Source: Ectocarpus siliculosus
Taxonomy: Eukaryota > Sar > Phaeophyceae > Ectocarpales > Ectocarpaceae
Direction: 5' to 3'
NCBI GenBank assembly: GCA_000310025.1
Contig: FN649737.1
Coordinates: 1,803,896 to 1,818,812 of the forward strand
DNA length: 14,917 nucleotides
The notes beneath the pieces are model-generated. The model saw nothing but the letters and a program-made list of their open reading frames with translations, made no database searches and had not been told where the DNA came from. Shown here piece by piece: positions 7,446 to 14,917 of this stretch (position 1 is the stretch's first letter; the number at the start of each line of letters is the position of its first letter). The position numbers and the translations under genes were made by a program.

Positions 7446-8148
7446 CATTACGGTATCTCGAAACGGCATGTACGTACCACAAGTCCAGGACGAAATGGTA
7501 TTGAATGCCAAAACGCAACCTAAAAATTATTGCCAAGTGGGCAAGTGGGCAAGTGGGCAAGTGGGCACCAGACAACTTTCTTGGACAGAACACAAAATAA
7601 TTTCTACCCTCATCCGGATGGAACGCAATGAGCCGAACCCAATGGTAGGTAGGCCTGCCTTGTTTTCGATATAGGATCAAAAACGGTTCTTCGACAATTC
7701 GTTACTTTCACATTTGGGAACAGGTCTGGTTGTCCTTGGATACGCATCTTTCAAGCCAAGGCTCGAAGGCAAAAGATACATCGCGCTCTTGGAAACACAA
7801 AAAACAGCGAGCAGTCGATAGTACTGGAAGTGCTGTGAAAGGCTGACAAACGGAACGTCGGTGGGCTCGGAAATAGTTCTTGAAGCAACCCTATCGTGTA
7901 GCGAAACCAATGAAATCCCCTAAAAAAAAAACAAACGTATCTATCCCCCAAAACGCGGAGCTGTATATTCCTACCACCAGCCTCGACACACCATCAACCG
8001 AAAGACTACAAAAAAAAATGAACTCTACCCACCACTGCGAACCGGGCGAAATGACGTAATGGCGCAAGCGGTTCAGCTCAAGCGGACACCGTACCACAAA
8101 GCATCCGAGACATTGTACAACAACATCCGAGCCCCCCCAAAAGTATGG
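7446..8148. other. Non-coding region downstream of the large minus-strand gene
   Basis: No supported gene. It contains a short minisatellite (7534-7565) and several A-runs near 7921-8020 on the plus strand. If the 8149-14265 gene is transcribed, its 3' untranslated region would lie here. On the minus strand the A-runs read as T-rich tracts, and no clear AATAAA polyadenylation signal was found. Confidence 0.4.
7534..7565 (+). repeat. 8 bp minisatellite (CAAGTGGG)x4
   Basis: CAAGTGGG is repeated exactly four times without interruption and is followed by CACC. It is a simple tandem repeat with no assigned function and should vary in copy number between individuals. Confidence 0.9.
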
Positions 8149-8753
8149 CTATGGCTTAACAAAGGTCAGCCGGACCCGGCCGAACTGGTCGAATGATCGT
8201 TTTAGAGACTTCTGGCAGAAGCATCTGCCGCAGAACCAAACCTGAGCCTGGCAAATCTCTACTCGTTCCGAGCCATGGCCTCGAACACGCTTGACCATGT
8301 TTGTCACCGATTTGCGGTTTATTGCCTCATTCTCGGTCTCGTTGATCAGAGTTACCATGAACGCAAAGCGGTCAAATTTCATGACATTCAACATGTGCAG
8401 AAACTTTTTCTTCTTCGCATGGTTCTGCTCGTGCGCGTTGAGGTTGACCCCCGAGAGCTGGGCGCATGAGTCTATCCCACCGTACTTTTGGCGGCAGTCA
8501 TCCCCGTGGTTGCAGTCGTGCAGGGCGTCAGGCCCGTAGTAAGGCCCGGCATTGCTCCCCAAGGCGTGCGTTCTGCGCACTGTCGCCGTGGGGTCCTCCT
8601 GCAGCGGTTGGATGTCGAATGGGAGGCCATACTCTTCCACGATGCCATTGGTGTCAGCGCTTTTCCCCGGTTGATGTTGAGCCACCTGAATCTGAAGGGC
8701 TTTCGTACGCTGCACCGCCGACCCGAAGCATGCTCCTGAGCGCACAGCCAGTT
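8149..8753 (-). pseudogene. Exon block 4: Cys-containing segment and HEQNH helix
   Basis: The acceptor is TTGGTCCTCACAG|AACTGG. The strongly coding frame (from 8751) carries E-E-Y-G-L-P-F-D-I, then C-x5-C-x9-C (codons at 8514, 8496 and 8466), G-V-N-L-N-A, H-E-Q-N-H (8433-8419), K-K-K-K and a helix M-L-N-V-M-K-F-D-R-F-A-F-M-V. It ends at TAG (8151-8149). The frame continuing in phase from block 3 is instead open as T-G-C-A-L-R-S-M-L-R and stops at about 8655, so a further indel is likely. A possible donor GCTCAG|GTTTGG at 8242/8241 could end the exon earlier. G-V-N-x-x-x-x-E-Q-N followed by a helix recalls the C-terminal region of KDZ-like transposases; a zinc role for the cysteines is only inference. 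Confidence 0.6.
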
Positions 8754-9736
8754 CTGTGAGGACCAACAGAGATGACGTACAAAAAAACGGCATGCCATGT
8801 GTTGGCTCATGAAAACGTTTTGACTAAGGTTTGATCATTTTGAGCCGGTCTGGAGGTAACGAACGACATGTACCATACCGGCACCAACATTGACACATTA
8901 TGGAAAAACGTACACAGCCCGGTAGATTGGTGGTCCTTAGATTATTGGACCAACAAAACGACTAGCCTCAACACCTAACACGCAAGTGTCCACGTCCTCG
9001 TACCTGCCCTCTTCTTTGCGCACTGGTTGGCGGGTTGAAGTCCAATCGCGATGAACTCCTCCTTGGCCTGATCCAGATGTCAGAGGTCCCGAAGAAGGGG
9101 ACGGAAAGTAAACCGTGTGGTTGAAAAAGTTGTCTAAGTAGTTGGGTTACCGCAATGGGCTGCTTTAATGCATTTATACAGGAAACTCCGTACAAGCATC
9201 AGAAAAAAAAACATTGCTGGGTAGTCTTGTTGACATGGCAGCAACTCAAGAGCTTCGAGCACTACAGCCTTTTAATATGCAACGAAGTGCATGCGCTGAA
9301 TGGGAGAAGTGTGGTAGTTTTAGCGGTGGGCACAGAGCACGCGCATGTCCTTACCAGCATGCGAGAAAAGATGTTCTTGTTCCCCGCTCTAGCGTCTCTA
9401 GCATTGTTTTTCAAATTGCAGCAACACATGAGTAATATGTCAATATGTCAGCAGTGATCTACCTATGTTCACTGCTCCGAATTGAATAACAAAACATGAA
9501 ACAAGGTAGGTTTTGCCGCGTGCAGAAATAAAATCAACCGGCGACGCCGAGAAGGAAAACGGAAGGAACGTAAGGTGGAAGAAAAAAAAGAAGGAGGGAC
9601 AACAATGTTCAATGAGGAACGCGAAAATAAACCCACTTGACCAACGGAGCAACGAACAACCACCAGTATTGATAATACCGCCAAAGACAAAGCACAACAG
9701 CCCACTACGTCAGCTACGCAAAGAAGGCGTACTCAC
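8754..9736 (-). other. Intron 3 of the large minus-strand gene (983 bp)
   Basis: It begins with the strong donor GTGAGTACG and ends with TCTGTTGGTCCTCACAG. Short open frames on either strand within it lack codon bias. The plus-strand section 9541-9605 is purine-rich, giving a pyrimidine-rich transcript on the minus strand. I see no nested gene. Confidence 0.6.
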
Positions 9737-10456
9737 CCGGGCGTAGGCCAAAACCAGGTGATCGAGCGCCGCAGGTCGAAGATCATTCTGGCCAGCCACA
9801 GGTTCGCAAAGATGCTGAGAGAAGGCAGGGAGTTCCGGAGCCTTGCCGGTGGTGGACCCAGTCGCCACCGCGGGAACTCGTGTGGAGAACACGCTCTGCG
9901 CCGATAACGTCGGCAGCACCGAGCCCGGGGCCATCTGCTCTTCCTCGACAAGTACTGCTGGCGGGACCTCCTTGTCTTGTCCTTCGCTGATGAAAGCCAC
10001 GAGCTTGGTGAGGCGCACGTTCAGAACAGCCACTACCTCAAAGAGGTCCATGGAATGGTGGCTTCGGCGGCGCAGATTCCGCAAACGGGCCCGAGCAAGC
10101 AGCACGAAGTCCACGGCGGTGGTCCCTTCTTCTCTATCCTGCCATGCTGAAACGCTGAGAAGCTGACCGAAGTCCAACCGTTAAACCGGAGGAGAAGTTT
10201 GCGAATCGCGCAGGAGATTGTACACATTGCGTTGAGTGCATTTCTCCTGCGGTACGGGCTCCGAAACCTGATCGGCGCCAAGAAAGTAATTTCCCAGAGG
10301 CGCTAGTGCTGGGATGTCCACCTTCCGCATGCCATGCTCGTCAGGCTCGCCAACCCGGGGAAGAACTCCTTCGTTCGGCGCCGCCGTCTGGCAGCGTTCG
10401 TGGACGATCGGACCTACACGACACATGATGTCCGTGATGACGAGGATAGGCATGTG
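9737..10456 (-). pseudogene. Exon block 3: DIMC segment and Arg/Leu-rich segment
   Basis: The acceptor is TTAATGCAG|CACATG, and phase 0 matches block 2. It reads H-M-P-I-L-V-I-T-D-I-M-C-R-V-G-P and goes on to N-Y-F-L-G-A-D-Q at 10268. The frame then runs on to TAA at 10183-10181. If GTTTCG at 10267 is used as donor and GCATGGCAG as acceptor at 10139, a 129 bp intron (a multiple of three) removes the stop and joins D-R-E-E-G-T-T-A-V-D-F-V-L-L. The next part contains L-R-N-L-R-R-R and V-V-A-V-L-N-V-R-L-T-K-L-V-A-F. Toward the 3' end codon bias moves to the neighbouring frame (F-A-N-L-W-L-A-R-M-I-F-D-L-R-R), pointing to another indel near 9840-9900. The donor CGG|GTGAGT closes the exon at 9737. 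Confidence 0.6.
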
Positions 10457-12690
10457 CTGCATTAACAATGGGGGACACGGGGGACATGAAAGCATGGGTG
10501 AAGGTAGAGCGTGGGAAGTTGACAAAGTTTTCTTGGGTTCTACTGGCGTGTATTCGCCTGACGTATTCAACAGACAGTTCACAAACGAATCTGAGACGGA
10601 TACGCCAGCAATAGACTTAACACAGACTGCCAAGTTGTTCTATCCCGCTGCCCATTTATTGCATTTAAAAGCCTTTCGAGATGAGGGTCACACACATGTT
10701 GTGTAGACAACCCCGAGGTCGTGGACGCTGTTTGAGTACTTGCCGAGAAGAGTCCAACGGGGGAATGTGCGAGACAAGACGAGGAAAAATTGCAAAATTT
10801 TCCGAAGAGGTGACACAATTCCATGCCTCCCTTTGAGAACAGCACATGTATGTGCAGACTTCGATTCCGACTTGATTTTTTGGACAACACTAGATTTCAG
10901 ATAAAAAAAGCGACACAGGGTCTGGCCGTGCGCACGACCGACTGTTCCCAGAATTAATACTGGTGCGAGCATTGGAGTTGGAGTCGATAAGATATTATGT
11001 CTACATCCTATCCTACGGCCTGCTTGATTGATGGTCATATTTTCTTCGTGCCTGCTGTTGAGTTGTGTTAGAAGTAGCGCGTTGGTGGCGTTCTATACAA
11101 TATTTATCTCTGGCTTGGGCACAACACATGCGCACTCCGGGCCTCCAAGCGCGAGTGGGGCAACCAGTTCAATCGATTGGAGTAGTGTTTACTGCTCATT
11201 ACAACACAGAGAAACATCATTTCCTGGAAACGTTCTACATCTTAAATGTGCACCAAAATTCTCCCAAAGACCATGCTTCCTGTGCATGTACACGGTCTCG
11301 TGACCACCTGTGGATTGTGCATATCTAGCTTGGCGGCTTGGGGGCATTTGGAGGGAAGCGGTGGCCTATGTGGCAAACGCGAGCTTTCGGCAGGTGGCTA
11401 GGCTTGACACGAAAGATTGGATGAAAAAAAGCTGCAGCCGCTCTGTGAAAAAACAAGGGGGTCCTTGTTTGGGATATTGATGCACGCACCTGTTGTAGAC
11501 ACAGGTGGTAACATGTTTCGAAATGGCGAATTGTTGGACGCATGTTATTTTTGTGCTACGCTGTTTTCGCATTTGGAGAACATTTTCCTAGCCCATTTTA
11601 TATTTTCGTTTCGTTCTAGTAAAGGTATAGTGTACCCTTTGGGGGTGTAGTTGGCTTGTGACCACGGAAGGCGTCCGCGTCAGTTGTACCAGTAGTATAC
11701 GGATATTAAAAGGTACTGCGCGGAGACCGGGGCGGTTTTTAATGTGAACACAAAAAACAACAAAAGCCGTGCGTGGAACTACCATAGTGTACCCACGAAA
11801 AGCACGCGCGGGTGTGGCTGGCAGACGTGCTTTGGGTCATGCACCGCAGTACGTGTTTCCTTTTTCTTGCCCCTTGCCCCTTTCGTTCAGAGGGCGGTTG
11901 AACTCTACTTCCACATAAAACTTCCAAGTTTTATTTTATTCTGAAACGACACGCAGTTTTCACTTCCAGTATGGACATGCGTGGGCGTGGTATCGCTATC
12001 GCTGTGGCCCCACCTGCGGCATGGTTTCGGGCTTCCAGTACTGGGTATTCAAGAAATCATGCGTGCACACACAGACAGACTTTTAGCTTCACACGCGCTT
12101 GCATCAATTTGACCAAAGTCATTTTTTCTGTGCTCCATGCGCGGAGTTAAAACCTAGGGTTGACCCGAAGTCGGTTGTACGATATTCGAAAAACACGGCC
12201 AACAACGAGTACGTCGTTTATCATAAGCGCAAGGACAACAAGAAACACATGTCGTGAAAGAGACCTTTACACAACCGGATTGCGGTTTGTGCTTGTCCCG
12301 CCCAATTACTGGTGGACGAACCAAAAGTCAGCCGTGAGTACTTTCGCGTCGGCGTGGCGGTGCTCTACGATAGTTTCAAGGTTGGGAGTGCGTGAACATC
12401 GCAGCATGCAGACACCTCGTAGGTGACCATGTTGTCTCCTCCACGTAGATGTTGCTTCAACCCGCTAGATGCCCTAATCGGCACTTGTCGTTTTGCAACA
12501 AAGACCGGAAGTATGTACAACTACACTTTTGATCTATACCAACGCAAAATGTGCACACCTTCGTTAATCAAAGCCTGCTCACCATCTGTCGAACGTATTC
12601 GACTTTCATTGTTTTCAAGAGTCCGGGATCTTTTGAACGAGCACTCGTGATCAATACGATAATTGTGTTTCTCTACAACGGGGCACTCAC
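10457..12690 (-). other. Intron 2 of the large minus-strand gene (2234 bp)
   Basis: The donor GTGAGTGCC (from 12690) and acceptor CCCCCATTGTTAATGCAG (to 10457) bracket it, and the phases of the flanking exons agree. No gene, RNA or tandem repeat is visible inside. Several frames of 60-130 residues exist on both strands but without ATG plus codon bias. Its length would fit the long introns typical of large protist genomes. Confidence 0.6.
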
Positions 12691-12910
12691 CACGTGGTGC
12701 AACAGGAGCACGGCCAAGTCTGTGGGGCTCTCCGCCCGTAGCATGAACATATGGCACGTCTGGACTCCGTCCGGGCTGTACCCCCCCTCCACCCCAGACG
12801 AGACCAACCATGCCCCCCTTTCCATGAAAAACTCTGAGCAATCCTCCTTTCCGTGGTTGTTCTCCCGCCAGAGCTTCTCCACCGTCTTGAACAGCTCAAT
12901 CAGCAGCACC
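12691..12910 (-). pseudogene. Exon block 2: intact 220 nt exon
   Basis: The exon is bounded by acceptor CCCCAACAG|G after a pyrimidine-rich tract and by the strong donor GTG|GTGAGTG. It enters in phase 2 and leaves in phase 0, encoding 73 complete codons. These include L-I-E-L-F-K-T-V-E-K-L-W, F-F-M-E-R-G-A-W, G-G-Y-S-P-D-G-V and L-L-L-H-H-V at the end. There are no stops or shifts, and third positions are GC-rich. The exit phase fits the start of the next exon exactly. Family unknown; in the proposed transposase reading it precedes the D-I-M-C motif. Confidence 0.7.
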
Positions 12911-13634
12911 CTGTTGGGGTATTTGAGGTGGGGGGAGTGGATAGAGGGCAGTTGACAAGAGACCGACAGAGAATCTTGTATGAGAGCGATCAGTGCTCAT
13001 GGCAGTGCAATTGCTCTTTGCTCTACATGCCAACACGCCCTACTTCGTGTGGAAAAAGGAAGCATGTCTCGCACTGCGCGATAAATGAAAGGTTCCCACA
13101 TAGGTGCGCATGCACTTTCGGCGTCCCGAATCTTTTCCTGAGATATGAGATGAACAAGTTTGGAGGTTTGCAGCAGACGTCACCTTGACGAGCGAAACAC
13201 CCGGCCCGAAGGCATAAATTGGACGCATACGGCGGGCGTCCATATTTCCGACGGTATCCACTACTCCCCCACACGGAAAACAAACGCGCGAACAGCTGTC
13301 GATGTTTTCGATATGAATAATGATACCTGTTGAATCAACTACTGCTATAGTCTCGAGCTACCTCTCAGCCCTCAATTGAGCCACTTCAAATGTGCGGTGG
13401 AACCATGACAAGTACAACCCCTGCGTAGAAACCAAGAAACGATTTCTCATAGTGCCTCACGGAAGCACTGGTTCTTCTCGAACAACACGCAACATGATCA
13501 TTGCAGAGTAACAAAGGGGGAAAAAAACTAAATACTACGGCAAATTAGCGGTCCATTCTGTAATAAGCGCTACCACCTCAAGAATTTTGGCAATATGGAC
13601 AAAAGAAATCGCTGTAGCTTCTCGTGAAAAATAC
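12911..13634 (-). other. Intron 1 of the large minus-strand gene (724 bp)
   Basis: The donor is GTATTTTTC from 13634. The acceptor lies in a long pyrimidine-rich tract ending CCCCAACAG at 12911. The content is A/T-richer than the flanking exons and shows no gene. The stop TAG just before the donor and the phase mismatch make it possible that block 1 is instead the end of a separate gene. Confidence 0.5.
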
Positions 13635-14265
13635 CTGCTAAATTCCCGGCGCTCGCGGCCCAAAGCACAAACGATAGAGGTCCTCCAGCCCGTCCAGCGA
13701 CATGCCCTCCAAAATCTCCGATAGCCCAAGACCATCCTCGTTCTCCCGGACACGCTCCATCAGTTTCTGGCCATCGGCAGCCTGTGCATCTCCGCTACGC
13801 GGGGCATGTCCACGAGCAGGCACCACACTGATGTTGGACTTGCGGTTTTGGGGGCAAAAAGTCACCGGCGTGTTTTGTGAGAACTGCACCCGCATTCCGG
13901 ACACCATCGGCGACAGCATGCTGATGAAGAGCCAGATGGCATCAAGGTCCATGTCGATCACTTGCTTCATGCGCTGTTGCAGGTACTTCTCGATGCAGAT
14001 GTTGACTGCCAGCTTGGCGCAGCCGTCAAAACTCGAAAGGAGCGGAAAAAACCCGTCGATGAAGCTGAAGAACCCGTAAGGGTGGTCGGTGAGGGCTTCG
14101 AACGCCAGATACGCGTCAAGCAACAGCTTTTTCAAGTAGTTGTTGGTCAGCGCTCTGGCAGGAGAGAGCGGTACGCCGGGGACAGCAACAGGAACATGCC
14201 GGAAGGGGAGTGAGCTTCATTCCAGGCGTTGGGGGGTCACGCCCCTACGTATCAACACGTCCATG
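13635..14265 (-). pseudogene. Exon block 1: helical segment, frame-broken
   Basis: After acceptor GCGGTGCAG|C the frame reads M-D-V-L-I-R-R-G-V-T-P-Q-R-L-E and meets TGA at 14219-14217. The next frame then continues coherently as W-N-E-A-H-S-P-S-G-M-F-L-L-L-S-P-A-Y-R up to TGA at 14149-14147. The first frame resumes with A-L-T-N-N-Y-L-K-K-L-L-L-D-A-Y and stays strongly coding, with many C/G third positions, to L-Y-R-L-C-F-G and TAG at 13640-13638. A donor CAG|GTATTT follows at 13635/13634, but the phase needed by the next exon belongs to another frame, which reads R-E-R-R-E-F-S-R here. So at least three small indels are implied. An alternative is an exon starting at 14154 after CTCTCTCCTGCCAG, which removes two of the breaks. 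Confidence 0.6.
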
Positions 14266-14917
14266 CTGCACCGCGTAGTACCAACGCCCAGGGAACCAGT
14301 CCGCATCGTGATGCAAAAAACCAAAACAAAGTCATCTATTTGCATTTTCCACTCCGGTATTTAATTCGGTACTGTGATAAAGTAGGACATGAACACCTTT
14401 CAAGAACGATCGCACGACGGTTGACCGTGCCACCTCGAGGGTGACATTCTTGAGAAAAATTGCTTGAGACACGCCGCAGCTGATGTGCATGTTGCCGGTA
14501 CACATTAGCTTCCTCAACATAGTGTTGTTTTCCTGGCACGGAGTTACCCTAACTCTTACACGCAAGTACCGTGCGATTATAAAAGACAAGTACTGTATAG
14601 GCAAGAACAATGTACTACCGATGCTCACCAACCCTCTCTGCAACGAATTTGCACTCCACCCAGCTGATCAAACTACTTGTTGCACGATGCAGACCAACCG
14701 AGATACTACAGCAATATACCAAACATGCTAAAGCTATTTTTCCCTAACCCCTCCTTGTGCCTATCCTAAGATCCGCCCAAAGACTTCGTTGTCCTTTCCT
14801 ACCGCGCGTTGGTTTGACTTGGCACGGGGGGGGGGGGGGGGGGGGGGATGTTTTGCATGCCTTGGCGGTTAAACCATTGACCCCGCGTCCCCCAGAGGAC
14901 GGAACATTGTTCCCACA
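14266..14917. other. Right-hand region without a supported gene
   Basis: On the minus strand a T-rich tract (complement of about 14315-14340) precedes the proposed acceptor at 14267-14266, so this should be intron or upstream sequence of the large gene. Just upstream of the acceptor another frame reads D-W-F-P-G-R-W-Y-Y-A-V-Q, which could be more decayed coding sequence. The rest is A/T-richer, with no supported gene, and contains the poly-G run. Confidence 0.45.
14826..14847 (+). repeat. Poly-G run of 22
   Basis: An uninterrupted run of 22 G residues. Runs this long can form G-quadruplexes and are unstable in replication and sequencing, so the exact length is unreliable. No function is assigned. 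Confidence 0.95.

Larger units (their letters stand above)
8149..14265 (-). pseudogene. Multi-exon, frame-broken transposase-like gene (KDZ-like, tentative)
   Basis: Four coding-like blocks (14265-13635, 12910-12691, 10456-9737, 8753-8149) follow one another on the minus strand, separated by introns of 724, 2234 and 983 nt with GT-AG ends. Order of features: a helical N-terminal part, a segment leading to L-V-I-T-D-I-M-C-R, an Arg/Leu-rich segment, then a Cys-containing segment and H-E-Q-N-H with a following hydrophobic helix. Placing a D-x-x-C motif after a hydrophobic strand and an E-Q-x-N helix near the end recalls KDZ-type transposases. That is from memory of the family pattern, not a search. 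The frame is broken near 14219, 14149, 13640-13700, probably 9840-9900 and 8650-8700, and a TAA interrupts it at 10183-10181 unless a 129 bp intron removes it. The 5' end may lie outside the window. Alternatives are an unrelated host gene family or a real gene spoiled by assembly indels. Confidence 0.5.

Noticed and set aside
9843-10166. Plus-strand frame of 107 residues
   Set aside because: It is the antisense shadow of the strongly biased minus-strand exon block 3.

Overview
The window looks like nuclear DNA of an intron-rich eukaryote. Four blocks of strongly coding-like minus-strand sequence, rich in G/C at third codon positions, are separated by 0.7 to 2.2 kb of non-coding sequence. They are bounded by GT-AG signals, including two exact GTGAGT donors, and by pyrimidine-rich acceptors. 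Long introns, GC-rich codons and a high load of decayed repeats would suit a brown alga or another large-genome protist, but nothing here proves the lineage. I see no operon, ribosome binding site, rRNA, convincing tRNA or CRISPR array.

Layout. Bases 1-1477 hold short CCGTGG-rich repeats and no gene I can support. Two diverged direct copies of a ~285 bp repeat lie at 1478-1765 and 2560-2841, followed by a pair of tandem GC hairpins (2955-3004). A short plus-strand relic (about 3945-4190) resembles the minus-strand gene beside it (4166-4912). That gene encodes a ~248-residue protein with a conserved-looking N-terminal segment and a long acidic, lysine/arginine-punctuated tail. It abuts a palindrome-rich 21 bp satellite (4886-5220). 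From 5230 to 7450 the sequence is non-coding and repeat-dominated: a hairpin, a ~260 bp inverted-repeat element (6038-6300), and two clusters of an 18 bp GTCGGAGAGAT-type repeat, one ending in an A-rich stem-loop.

From 14265 down to 8149 on the minus strand lies the largest gene, a multi-exon protein with at least 700 nt of clearly coding sequence in exons of 605, 720, 220 and 631 nt. Its parts recall the KDZ (Kyakuja-Dileera-Zisupton)-like transposases: a hydrophobic segment ending in a DIMC motif, a cysteine-containing segment, and a late H-E-Q-N-H helix. Its reading frame is broken repeatedly, so I read it as a decayed transposase or transposase-derived gene (family assignment tentative), unless the assembly carries indel errors. 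A run of 22 G residues lies near the right end.

How the parts work together: apart from the acidic-tail protein, nothing looks like an intact functional module. The window reads as a repeat- and transposon-rich intergenic region. The most unusual points are the palindromic satellite fused to the start of the acidic-tail gene, the inverted neighbouring relic of that gene, and the repeatedly frame-broken exons.
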